Positions 1-8,535 of a DNA stretch of 64,000 nucleotides are shown piece by piece (position 1 is the stretch's first letter; every line of letters starts with the position of its first letter). The DNA lies in the NCBI RefSeq assembly GCF_963931675.1, contig NZ_OZ007039.1, positions 2,455,806 to 2,519,805 on the forward strand. The letters are read 5' to 3'. This stretch comes from an uncultured Alistipes sp. GTDB taxonomy: Bacteria > Bacteroidota > Bacteroidia > Bacteroidales > Rikenellaceae. The translations under genes and the position numbers were made by a program. The notes below the pieces were generated by a model. The model did not search any database, had not been told where the DNA came from, and worked only from the letters and a program-made list of their open reading frames with translations.

Positions 1-1614
1 TTCTTCACCAACATCTCGCATGAACTGCGCACGCCGCTGACGCTGATCCTGGGCGGGATCGAGGATGTGCGCAAACACGACCGGCTCTCGCCCCGCGGCG
101 AGAGCAGCCTGACGCTGGCCCATCGCAATGCGCGGCGGATGCTGGCGCTCATCAACCAGCTGCTCGACTTCCGCAAGATCGTCAAGGAGAAGATGGAGCT
201 GAAGATTTCGCGCGTGGACCTCGTGCCGCTGGTCGAGGATGCGCTGGACGACTTCCGCGAAATGGCCTCCGAACGGCGGATCGAGCTGTTGTTTACGGTG
301 TCGTGCCGTTCGGTGCTGGCGTGGGTGGACCCCGAACGCATGGAGAGCGTGGTCTACAACCTGCTGTCCAACGCCTTGAAGTTCACGCCCGAAGGGGGAC
401 GTATCGAGGTGATTCTCTCGTTGCGCGAGGCCGAGGAGTGCGTGCTGCTGACCGTGCGCGACACGGGCATCGGCATCCCGAAGGACAAGCAGGAGCATAT
501 TTTCGAACGTTTCGCCCAGGCCTCGCGTGCCGTGGACCACAACATGAAGGGTTCGGGCATTGGGCTCTCGCTGTGCCGCGACATCGTGACGCTGCACCAC
601 GGGGAGATCTCCGTCGAGAGCCGTCCGGGCGAAGGCGCGGCCTTCACGGTGAAGCTGCGCCTCGGGAATGCCCATTTCGGGATGGAGCAGATCGACTTCA
701 CGGGGGCGGACAACGCCGGGAACGGGCGCGCGCACGACTACATGGTCAGCGACTTCACCCCGGCCGACAGCCAGCGCCGCACGGATGTCCAGCCGCCGAA
801 GGATGCCCAGAAAATCCTGCTCGTGGAGGATAATCGCGAGCTTCGGATCTTCCTGTACAACAGCCTGATCGATTCCTACCACGTCGTGGAGGCCGACGAC
901 GGCGCCGAGGCGCTCGAAAAGATCCGCAGCGAACAGCCCGACATCATCGTTACGGACCTGATGATGCCGCGCATGGACGGCATCGAGCTCATCGACAAGG
1001 TGCGCCACGACTTCACGATGAGCCACCTGCCGATCATCATGCTCACGGCCCGCCACTCGCCCGACGACCGCGTCAAGGCGATGGAGTTCGGGGCCGACGG
1101 CTACATCACCAAGCCGTTCAGCATCGAGCTGCTGCTGGCGCGCATCGACAACCTGCTGACGCAACGCCGCAAGCTCTTCGAGAAGTTCTCGGCGCAGTCG
1201 GCGCGGAACAAGGTCGTGGAGCTGGCCGTGGAGGATGTCGTCGTCACGGACCGCGACGAAGCGTTCCTGAAGAACGTCATGTCGTGGCTGGGCGAGCACA
1301 TCGAGAATTCGGACCTGACGATCGACCAGCTGGCCTCGCACCTGGGATTGGGGCGCACGACGATGTACAACAAGCTGAAGAGCCTGACGGGCAAGTCGCC
1401 CGTGGAGCTGATCAAGGAGTACCGGATCACCAAGGCGCAGCTGCTGCTGCGCACGGGGCAGTTCTCCGTGTCGGAGGTTGCCTACAAGGTGGGTTTCTCG
1501 GACCCGGGCTATTTCAGCCGCTGTTTCCGGGAGCAGTACCGCATGTCGCCGGCCGAATACCTCAGGACGCACAATCTGAAACAAAACCAGGATAAAGATA
1601 CCAAGAGCGTATGA
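1..1614 (+). CDS. Hybrid two-component regulator (HTCS), C-terminal part, cut by window edge
   Basis: The frame is open from base 1, so the periplasmic sensor and first part of the kinase lie outside the window. Fragment residues show the HisKA H-box SHELRTP (His7), an HATPase domain with N-box NLLSNALKF (near 120) and G boxes DTGIGIP and GSGIGLSL, a receiver domain from about 271 (ILLVEDN, phospho-acceptor Asp319 in TDLMMPRMDG), and an AraC-type double HTH at about 430-525. This order is the Bacteroidetes HTCS layout, which senses a glycan fragment and switches on the linked PUL. The stop overlaps the next start by four bases (ATGA), so it is co-transcribed with the GH105-like gene and probably controls the SusC/D genes downstream. 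Confidence 0.95.
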   Translation, partial: FFTNISHELRTPLTLILGGIEDVRKHDRLSPRGESSLTLAHRNARRMLALINQLLDFRKIVKEKMELKISRVDLVPLVEDALDDFREMASERRIELLFTVSCRSVLAWVDPERMESVVYNLLSNALKFTPEGGRIEVILSLREAEECVLLTVRDTGIGIPKDKQEHIFERFAQASRAVDHNMKGSGIGLSLCRDIVTLHHGEISVESRPGEGAAFTVKLRLGNAHFGMEQIDFTGADNAGNGRAHDYMVSDFTPADSQRRTDVQPPKDAQKILLVEDNRELRIFLYNSLIDSYHVVEADDGAEALEKIRSEQPDIIVTDLMMPRMDGIELIDKVRHDFTMSHLPIIMLTARHSPDDRVKAMEFGADGYITKPFSIELLLARIDNLLTQRRKLFEKFSAQSARNKVVELAVEDVVVTDRDEAFLKNVMSWLGEHIENSDLTIDQLASHLGLGRTTMYNKLKSLTGKSPVELIKEYRITKAQLLLRTGQFSVSEVAYKVGFSDPGYFSRCFREQYRMSPAEYLRTHNLKQNQDKDTKSV

Positions 1615-2834
1615 AACGATTGATTCTTCTTGCGGCGGCGTGTGCCGTTGCCGCGACCTCGTGTACCTCGCGCCGGGCGCTGTACGACTCCGGCGAACCG
1701 TTGGCTCTGCGGATGGCGCAGAGCGAAATCGCCCGCAATCCGTCGCCGACGACCCTCGACGGAATCCCCGCCGGGAAGGTGAAGTGGAACTACACCACGG
1801 GACTGGAACTGCTGGCGATCCGCGATGCGGGTGCGGCCTACGATGCTCCGGAGCTGATCCGCTATGCGGACCGCTACTACGACACGATCGTGCGGCCGGA
1901 CGGCGAGGTGCTGACCTACCGCAAGTCGAAGTACAACCTCGACCACATCTGCCCGGGGCGTTCGCTCTTCGAGCTCTACGACCGCACGGGCGAGGCGCGT
2001 TACCGGCAGGTGCTGGATACGCTCTTCGTGCAGCTGCAGGAGCAGCCGCGCAATGCCGACGGCGGCTTCTGGCACAAGCAGATCTACCCGAACCAGATGT
2101 GGCTGGACGGCCTCTACATGGCCGAACCCTTCTACGCGGAGTATGTCATGCGCTACCTTGCCGACCGGGAGGATGTGCCCTGTGCGTCGTACTGCGAGGA
2201 TATCGTCCGCCAGTTCACCACCGTCGCGCACCATACCTACGACCCCGAAACGGGACTCTACCGCCACGCCTACGACGATTCGCGGGCGATGTTCTGGTGC
2301 GACTCGATCACGGGACAGTCGGCCCATGCCTGGTGCCGGGCGATGGGGTGGTACGCCATGGCGATTGTCGAGACGCTGCAGTACCTGGGCGTCAATGAGA
2401 CCACGCAGCCGATGGTCGACATCCTGGGGCACATCTACGAAGTGCTGCCGAAGTACGCCGATCCCGCCACGGGCATGTGGTATCAGGTGCTCGACCAGCC
2501 GGGGCGCGAGGGCAACTACCTCGAATCGACGGGTTCGGCGATGTTCGTCTACGCACAGCTGAAGGGCGTGCGGCTGGGTTATCTTCCGGCGTCGATGCGC
2601 GGGGAGGCGCTGCGCCGTTACGAGCAGTTCGTGGAGCGCTTCGTGCGGGAGAATCCCGACGGGACGATTTCGCTTACGGACTGCTGTGCCGTGGCCGGTC
2701 TGGGCGGCAAGCAGATGCGCAGCGGGACGTTCGACTACTACATCTCGGAGCCGGTCATCGAGAACGACTGCAAGGGGGTCGGGCCGTTCATCTGGGCATC
2801 GATGGAGTACGACCGGGCCCGGGGGCGGTTGTAA
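1611..2834 (+). CDS. GH105/GH88-like unsaturated rhamnogalacturonyl hydrolase, lipoprotein
   Basis: 407 aa. The N-terminus is a lipoprotein signal with lipobox ATSC (Cys18), so the enzyme is probably anchored in the periplasm or outer membrane. The body resembles the (alpha/alpha)6-barrel unsaturated glucuronyl/rhamnogalacturonyl hydrolases (YteR/GH105): NADGGFWHKQIYPNQMWLDGLYMAEPF carries the family's conserved Trp-Leu-Asp region, and further on are GHIYEVLPKYADPATGMWYQ and LESTGSAMF. The family removes the unsaturated uronic acid left by pectin or rhamnogalacturonan lyases. It overlaps the regulator by four bases. The family call is from motifs, and the exact substrate is inferred. Confidence 0.85.
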   Translation: MKRLILLAAACAVAATSCTSRRALYDSGEPLALRMAQSEIARNPSPTTLDGIPAGKVKWNYTTGLELLAIRDAGAAYDAPELIRYADRYYDTIVRPDGEVLTYRKSKYNLDHICPGRSLFELYDRTGEARYRQVLDTLFVQLQEQPRNADGGFWHKQIYPNQMWLDGLYMAEPFYAEYVMRYLADREDVPCASYCEDIVRQFTTVAHHTYDPETGLYRHAYDDSRAMFWCDSITGQSAHAWCRAMGWYAMAIVETLQYLGVNETTQPMVDILGHIYEVLPKYADPATGMWYQVLDQPGREGNYLESTGSAMFVYAQLKGVRLGYLPASMRGEALRRYEQFVERFVRENPDGTISLTDCCAVAGLGGKQMRSGTFDYYISEPVIENDCKGVGPFIWASMEYDRARGRL

Positions 2835-2850
2835 ATCCGCTCCGCGACGG

Positions 2851-3018
2851 GGCCCGGTGGAGTCCGAAGGCCGGGGCCCGGTGGAGTCCGAAGGCCGGGG
2901 TCCGGTGGAATCCGAAGGCCAGGGTCCGATGGAGTCCGAAGGTTGTGGCCCGGTGGAGTCCAAAGACCGGGGTCCGGTGGAATCCGAAAGCCGGTGTCCG
3001 GTGGAATCCGAAGTCCGG
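2851..3018 (+). repeat. Minisatellite: seven tandem 24-bp units
   Basis: Seven head-to-tail 24-bp units of the form ggYccggtggaRtccgaaggccgg follow the GH105-like stop. The first two are identical and the others differ by a few bases. There are no unique spacers, so this is not a CRISPR. The array is flanked by a short direct repeat, ccgctccgc, at about 2837 and 3022. Because 24 is a multiple of three the array stays open in several frames (for example repeats of GPVESEGR), but no start or conserved gene was found that uses it. Confidence 0.9.
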
Positions 3019-3036
3019 ATTCCGCTCCGCAAACTC

Positions 3037-3068
3037 GAAAAATCCTCCCGGTCGGGGAGGATTTTTTC
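3037..3068 (+). terminator. Rho-independent terminator after the regulator/GH105 operon
   Basis: AAATCCTCCC and GGGAGGATTT pair around a short GGTCG loop, followed by TTTTTT. It closes the regulator-GH105 transcript after the minisatellite and separates it from the SusC/D operon. Confidence 0.85.
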
Positions 3069-3171
3069 TCTTCCGGGCCGGGCTGGAGGGCGCTGGGAGG
3101 CGGATTGGAGGATTTGATAAATTATCCATGAGAAGTGATAAAATTTACCAATCGAATCCTTCGGGGAAATT

Positions 3172-3179
3172 TACTTTTG
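3172..3179 (+). promoter_or_regulatory. Promoter -7 box for the SusC/D operon
   Basis: TACTTTTG matches the Bacteroidetes -7 consensus TAnnTTTG and lies about 100 bases before the SusC-like start, leaving a long leader. The linked HTCS regulator probably acts near here, but no operator can be identified by eye. Confidence 0.6.
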
Positions 3180-3279
3180 TATAGGGAAAACACCCTGTTC
3201 CGGGAATATGAACGCACGGAAAACGGGAATATGAACGAACGGATGAAGATAAACCTAATTATTAACCAAAACCTTTTCT

Positions 3280-6200
3280 ATGAAAAACTTTACGCTAAAG
3301 TTTGCCCTGACGCTCCTGCTGGGAGTGGGTCTGGCTACTGCGGCCATGGCTCAGAAGATCGGGGGAGTCGTCAAGGATTCCGCGGGCAATCCGGTGATCG
3401 GGGCCTCGGTGGTCGTTGACGGCACGACAATGGGTGCAAGTTCGGGCGTGGACGGGTCATGGTCGCTCAATGTGCCCGACGCCTCGAAGCAGACGCTGGT
3501 GATCTCCTATATAGGTATGAAGACCCAGCGGATCGCCATCGGGTCGAAGACGAAGATCGACGTGACGCTGGAGGACGAATCCACGGCGCTGGACGATGTG
3601 GTCGTGGTGGGTTACGCCACCGTGAGGCGCCGCGACGTGGTGGGATCGGTCTCGTCGGTGAGCTCCGAGGAGCTGACGCAGATGCCTGTGGCATCGGTTG
3701 CCGAAGCGATGACGGGCCGCATGGCGGGTGTGCAGATCACGGCCACGGAGGGCGATCCGGATGCCGACATCAAGATCCGGGTTCGCGGCGGCGGTTCGAT
3801 CACGCAGGACAACTCGCCGCTCTACATCGTGGACGGTTTCCCGGTGGAGAGCATTTCGGACATCCCGGCTTCGGACATCGCGTCGATCGACGTGCTGAAG
3901 GACGCCTTCTCGACGGCGATCTACGGATCGCGCGGTGCGAACGGCGTTGTGATCGTCACGACGAAGAGCGGTGAGACGGGCCGCGTGACGGTGAACTACA
4001 ACCTCTACGTGGGATTCAAGGACATGGCCAACAAGGACAAGGTGAAGGGCATGGACGTGGGTAACTTCGTGCGTTACCAGTACGAGCTGGCGGCCCTGCA
4101 GAGCACCTCGTCGAACAACGTCATCTCGAAGAACTACGAGCCGTTCTTCGGCAGCTTCAACGACATCGGCCTCTACGACACGATGGAGGGGAACGACTGG
4201 ATCGACCAGGTTTTCGGCCGCACGGGCGAGCAGTTCAGCCACAACCTTTCGGTTTCGGGCGGCGGCGACAAGTTCAAGTGGACGGCGAGCTACGCGCGCC
4301 TCTACGACAAGGCGATCATGACCGGGTCGAACTACAGCCGCGACAACCTCAACCTGAAGGCCAACTACAAACCGACCAAGCGCGTGACGTTCGACTTCTC
4401 GATCCGCTATGCCAATACGGACGTGGCGGGTGCCGGGGCCAACTCGCTCAACGACATGGGCACCTCGACGTCGGGACGTCTGCGCAACGCGATCCTCTAC
4501 CCGCCGATTCCGATCTCGGGACTGACGGCCGACGTGGACATGCCGGACAATTCGAGCGACGCGGTGAACCCGCTGGTAGCGATCGCCGACTCGGACAAGA
4601 AGCGCAACCGCACGACGTGGAACGCCAATGCGGGCTTCACGTGGGAGATCATCGACGACCTGAAGCTGAAGGTCGAGGCGGGTATCGACGACTACCGCCA
4701 GCAGGACAACGAGTTCTACGGCATCACGTCGTACTATTCGCGCGAGTCGTCGACGGTGCTCGGCGCCCCGGCGGCCCGCTACGCCAACCAGACACGCCGC
4801 CGCACGCGCAATACCAATACGCTGGCCTATAACTTCAAGAACGTGATCGGCAACGACGATCATGCGCTGGACCTGCTGCTGGGCCAGGAGTACATGATCA
4901 CCGAGAACGAGACCTTCACGGCCATCGCCGACGGTCTGCCGTCGATGTTCACGGCCAAGGATGCCTGGAGCTACATGCGCCTGGCGTCGAACGTCAAGGA
5001 GGCCTACAACAATATCTCGCCCGACGATGTGCTCTTCTCGTTCTTCGGGCGCGTGAACTACAGCTACAAGAGCAAGTACCTCTTCTCGGCGACGATGCGT
5101 GCCGACGGTTCGTCGAAGTTCGGCAAGAACCAGAAATGGGGCTATTTCCCGTCGGTTGCGGCCTCGTGGCGCATTTCGGGCGAGGAGTGGCTGAAGGATG
5201 CCCGCTGGATCGACAACCTGAAGGTGCGTTACAGTTTCGGTACGGCCGGCAACAACAACATTCCGACCTACGCTTCGCGGCCGTCGCAGGAGTTCTCGTC
5301 GTCGTCGTCCGCCCACCTGAACATCGGAACGTCGTACCTCGATCCGGGTACGGTGATGGCCAATCCCGACCTGACGTGGGAGACGACCTATTCGCATAAC
5401 ATCGGTCTGGACTTCAGCTTCTTCAACAGCCGTCTGTCGGGTTCGGTGGAGGTCTACCAGAACACGACCGAGGACCTGCTGGTCCGCTTCCCGGTGGGCG
5501 GCAGCGGCTATACGTACCAGTTCCGCAACGTGGGTTCGACGCGCAACCGCGGTGTCGAGGTGGCGTTGAGCGCCTCGATCCTGCGCACCGAGAAGTACGG
5601 ACTGGACTTCAATGCCAACATCGCCTTCAACCAGAATCGCGTCCTCGACCTCGCGGACCTGAATTCGACGGGTTGGGGTGTATCGTCGGGCTGGAACAAC
5701 CGTATCGCCGATTCGGACTACGTAATCTACAAGGGCGGCTCGGTGGGTGACGTCTACGGCTACACGACCGTGGGCCGCTACGAGGTTGACGACTTCATCT
5801 GCGAGACCGACGACAGCGGCAATACGACCTGGACGCTGGTCAACGGCGACGACTCGCAGGAGGTTGCCGAGCTGATCGGTACGGTCCGCCCGGGCTCGCT
5901 GCGCCTGGCGACGGATGCCGACGGCAAGCCGGTTTACGGCAAGATCGGCAGCGTGCTTCCGAAATTCACGGGCGGATTCTCGCTTTCGGGCTACGCCTAC
6001 GGCTTCGACTTCGCGGCGAACTTCACCTACTCCTACGGCAACAAGGTCTACAACGCCAACAAATTGGAGTATTCGGCCTCGCATACCTACACGGGCGCGG
6101 GTCAGATCCGCAACCTGCTGGACTTCATGTCGCTGGGGAGCCGCTGGACGAACATCGACTGGGAGACGGGCCAGGTGATCACGGATCCCGTTGCGCTGGC

Positions 6201-6522
6201 CGAGGTGAACCGGAACACGACGATGTGGTCGCCCTACATGACGGGCAACTTCGTGCACAGCTGGGGACTGGAGGATGCTTCGTTCCTGCGGCTGTCGTCG
6301 CTGACGGTGGGCTACACGCTGCCGAAGGAGTTGACCATGAAGATCCGCCTGCAGCGCGTCCGCATCTACGCCACGGGTACGAACCTCTTCTGCTGGACGC
6401 CCTATACGGGCTTCGACCCGGAGGTCGACACGCGGCGTTCGACACCCATGACGCCCAACGTCGACTATTCGGCCTATCCGAAGAGCCGTTCGTGGGTGTT
6501 CGGCATCAACCTTTCGTTCTAA
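3280..6522 (+). CDS. SusC/RagA-like TonB-dependent outer-membrane transporter
   Basis: 1080 aa, normal for SusC-like proteins. A signal peptide (residues 1-25, ending AAMAQ) is followed by a carboxypeptidase-regulatory-like beta-sandwich (about 26-105, GGVVKDSAGNPVIGASV), a TonB-box-like segment (DDVVVVGYATVRRRDVVG), a plug with GSRGANGVVIVTTKSG, and a long 22-strand-type barrel ending in aromatic F (WVFGINLSF). It imports oligosaccharides together with the SusD-like protein encoded 22 bases downstream. The absence of an anti-sigma/ECF pair and the presence of an HTCS fit glycan induction. Confidence 0.96.
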   Translation: MKNFTLKFALTLLLGVGLATAAMAQKIGGVVKDSAGNPVIGASVVVDGTTMGASSGVDGSWSLNVPDASKQTLVISYIGMKTQRIAIGSKTKIDVTLEDESTALDDVVVVGYATVRRRDVVGSVSSVSSEELTQMPVASVAEAMTGRMAGVQITATEGDPDADIKIRVRGGGSITQDNSPLYIVDGFPVESISDIPASDIASIDVLKDAFSTAIYGSRGANGVVIVTTKSGETGRVTVNYNLYVGFKDMANKDKVKGMDVGNFVRYQYELAALQSTSSNNVISKNYEPFFGSFNDIGLYDTMEGNDWIDQVFGRTGEQFSHNLSVSGGGDKFKWTASYARLYDKAIMTGSNYSRDNLNLKANYKPTKRVTFDFSIRYANTDVAGAGANSLNDMGTSTSGRLRNAILYPPIPISGLTADVDMPDNSSDAVNPLVAIADSDKKRNRTTWNANAGFTWEIIDDLKLKVEAGIDDYRQQDNEFYGITSYYSRESSTVLGAPAARYANQTRRRTRNTNTLAYNFKNVIGNDDHALDLLLGQEYMITENETFTAIADGLPSMFTAKDAWSYMRLASNVKEAYNNISPDDVLFSFFGRVNYSYKSKYLFSATMRADGSSKFGKNQKWGYFPSVAASWRISGEEWLKDARWIDNLKVRYSFGTAGNNNIPTYASRPSQEFSSSSSAHLNIGTSYLDPGTVMANPDLTWETTYSHNIGLDFSFFNSRLSGSVEVYQNTTEDLLVRFPVGGSGYTYQFRNVGSTRNRGVEVALSASILRTEKYGLDFNANIAFNQNRVLDLADLNSTGWGVSSGWNNRIADSDYVIYKGGSVGDVYGYTTVGRYEVDDFICETDDSGNTTWTLVNGDDSQEVAELIGTVRPGSLRLATDADGKPVYGKIGSVLPKFTGGFSLSGYAYGFDFAANFTYSYGNKVYNANKLEYSASHTYTGAGQIRNLLDFMSLGSRWTNIDWETGQVITDPVALAEVNRNTTMWSPYMTGNFVHSWGLEDASFLRLSSLTVGYTLPKELTMKIRLQRVRIYATGTNLFCWTPYTGFDPEVDTRRSTPMTPNVDYSAYPKSRSWVFGINLSF

Positions 6523-6544
6523 CCGCACCGTCTAAAATTACAGC

Positions 6545-8512
6545 ATGATGAAAAAACTGATTTATATTCTGATTTTTGCGGCCGCAGCACCCGTGATGTT
6601 GCTTCCGACGTCGTGCTCGACGCTGGAGGACACGCTGTCGCCGGAATCTCCGTCGTCGTTCGAATCCGCGACGGTCTATTCGAACGTCTCGCTGGCGGAC
6701 TACGCCGTGGTGGGCATCTACCAGTATTTCACCATCGACCGTTCGTACCGCAACCGCTACAACACCTACTACGGGTTCAATACCGACATCGAGTGGTACA
6801 ACTCGGCGAACACCGACGCTTCGAAGAGCGACGAGAAGTCGAACCTGGCCGGGTTCAACACCTCAGCCAACTCCTCGAACGAGATCAACCAGTCGGGCGA
6901 GCGTCGTCTCTTCTCGATCATCTACCAGGCCATCGAGCAGTGCAACCTGAACATCCAGGGCCTGCGGACCTACGGCAACGTGTCGACGAATCCCGACATG
7001 GCACACCTGCTGGGCGAATCGCTGACCATGCGTGCGATGTTCTACTACGATCTGATCAAGGCGTGGGGCGACGTTCCGGCGCGTTTCGAGCCGGTGACGC
7101 AGGCGACGATCTACATCCCGAAGGTCGACCGTGACGTGATCTTCGCACAGATCATCGCCGATCTGCAGGAGGCCGCCCCGATGATGTACTGGCCGGGCGA
7201 ATCGACCTTCACGGCAACGACGGGCCGGGCCAACCGGGCCTTTGCCGACGGGCTGCTGGCGCGGATCTGCCTGGCGGCTGCGGGTTATGCGTGGCGTCCC
7301 GACGACGGACAGGTCGGCACGGGCAACTACGGTTCGTACCGCCGCAGCACGCGGGTCGAGTCGGGCGAGTGGGCCAACGACAAACTCTATGAGATCGCGC
7401 TGGCGGCGTGCCAGGACGTGATCTCGCAGGAGAACGTGCACGTGATGCTCGAACCCGAGTACGAGCAGTTGTGGCGCGACGTCTGCACGTGGAAGAACGA
7501 TGCCGTGAACCGCGAGACGATCTTCGCCATGCCGTTCGGCCATACGACGCTGCGCGGGCGCTGGCTCTCGAACAACGCCATCAAGCACAACGCCGTCGAC
7601 CAGTACTGCCAGTATTCGTCGGGCGGCGGATCGGTGGGTCCCGTGCCGACGATGTACTACGAGTTCGAGGCCAACGACGTGCGCCGCGACCTGACGTGCG
7701 TGAACTACGCCTGGTCGGCGGAGTCGAACTCCGTGCAGATTCCTGCGGACTTCAACAAGTGGTATTTCGGAAAATACCGCTACGAATGGACCTCGCAGGT
7801 GATCACGAGCACCGACGACGGCATCATGCCGATCGTGCTTCGCTATGCCGACGTGCTGCTGATGGCCGCCGAGTGCTACAACCAGCTGGGCGATCTGAGC
7901 AAGGCGAAGGCCGAGTTCCAGAAGGTCCGCATGCGTGCCTATGCCGGGAACGAGGGTGACGTGACGGCCTATATGGCGAAGATCACCGACAAGGATGCGA
8001 TGTTGAAGGCGATCATGCACGAACGGGCCCTGGAGTTCTGCGGGGAGTACCTGCGCAAGGGCGACCTGATCCGCTGGGGCATTTTCGGCAAGGCGATTCT
8101 CGAATCGCGTGCGAAGATGCTTGCGATCCGCGACCACGGGACCTACACTTCGGAGATTACGGGCCGGAAGTACGACTATTCGACGCTGGGAACCTATCTC
8201 TACTACCGTTATGTGGGGGACCTGAACAGCGTCGGGAAGCGCGAGACGATCGAGATGTGGGGCCTGAACCCCGGGGAGCAGGATGCTCCGAAGGGCCAGG
8301 GCTGGACGCAGCTGTACAAGGACGACGGCTCGGAGCCGCAGGAATATATCACGGACAGCTCGCTCAACGACAACAAGATAGCGACGTTGGACGGCAGTCT
8401 GGGTTCGGCGACGGCAAAGAGCGAGGAGGCGATCAACAGCCGGATGTACTGGCCGATCTTCTCGCAGGATCTTTCGGCGAACCCCAGCATCGTGAACGAT
8501 TTCGGATATTAG
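6545..8512 (+). CDS. SusD/RagB-like glycan-binding outer-membrane lipoprotein
   Basis: 655 aa. The lipoprotein signal ends LLPTSC, and the mature N-terminus has STLEDTLSPESPSSFES, close to the usual SusD start. The rest has the SusD features: TPR-like helices (MAHLLGESLTMRAMFYYDLIKAWGDVP), ANRAFADGLLARICLAAAGY, and a C-terminal MPIVLRYADVLLMAAECYNQLG followed by ERALEFCGEYLRKGDLIRWG. It caps the SusC channel and binds the glycan at the cell surface. Two start codons sit in tandem (6545 and 6548), and the first is used here. Confidence 0.95.
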   Translation: MMKKLIYILIFAAAAPVMLLPTSCSTLEDTLSPESPSSFESATVYSNVSLADYAVVGIYQYFTIDRSYRNRYNTYYGFNTDIEWYNSANTDASKSDEKSNLAGFNTSANSSNEINQSGERRLFSIIYQAIEQCNLNIQGLRTYGNVSTNPDMAHLLGESLTMRAMFYYDLIKAWGDVPARFEPVTQATIYIPKVDRDVIFAQIIADLQEAAPMMYWPGESTFTATTGRANRAFADGLLARICLAAAGYAWRPDDGQVGTGNYGSYRRSTRVESGEWANDKLYEIALAACQDVISQENVHVMLEPEYEQLWRDVCTWKNDAVNRETIFAMPFGHTTLRGRWLSNNAIKHNAVDQYCQYSSGGGSVGPVPTMYYEFEANDVRRDLTCVNYAWSAESNSVQIPADFNKWYFGKYRYEWTSQVITSTDDGIMPIVLRYADVLLMAAECYNQLGDLSKAKAEFQKVRMRAYAGNEGDVTAYMAKITDKDAMLKAIMHERALEFCGEYLRKGDLIRWGIFGKAILESRAKMLAIRDHGTYTSEITGRKYDYSTLGTYLYYRYVGDLNSVGKRETIEMWGLNPGEQDAPKGQGWTQLYKDDGSEPQEYITDSSLNDNKIATLDGSLGSATAKSEEAINSRMYWPIFSQDLSANPSIVNDFGY

Positions 8513-8535
8513 TCGAACCTTAAAACAAGCCAATC

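Noticed and set aside
2851..3018. CRISPR-like array
   Set aside because: The 24-bp units are directly adjacent with no unique spacers, and no cas genes are nearby; it is a minisatellite.
3457..6528. Long minus-strand open frame of 1023 codons
   Set aside because: It is antisense to the SusC-like gene, rich in Arg/His/Val from mirrored GC-rich codons, with no family motif. Similar mirror frames at 19628-22573, 35211-38144 and 6863-8533 were rejected for the same reason.
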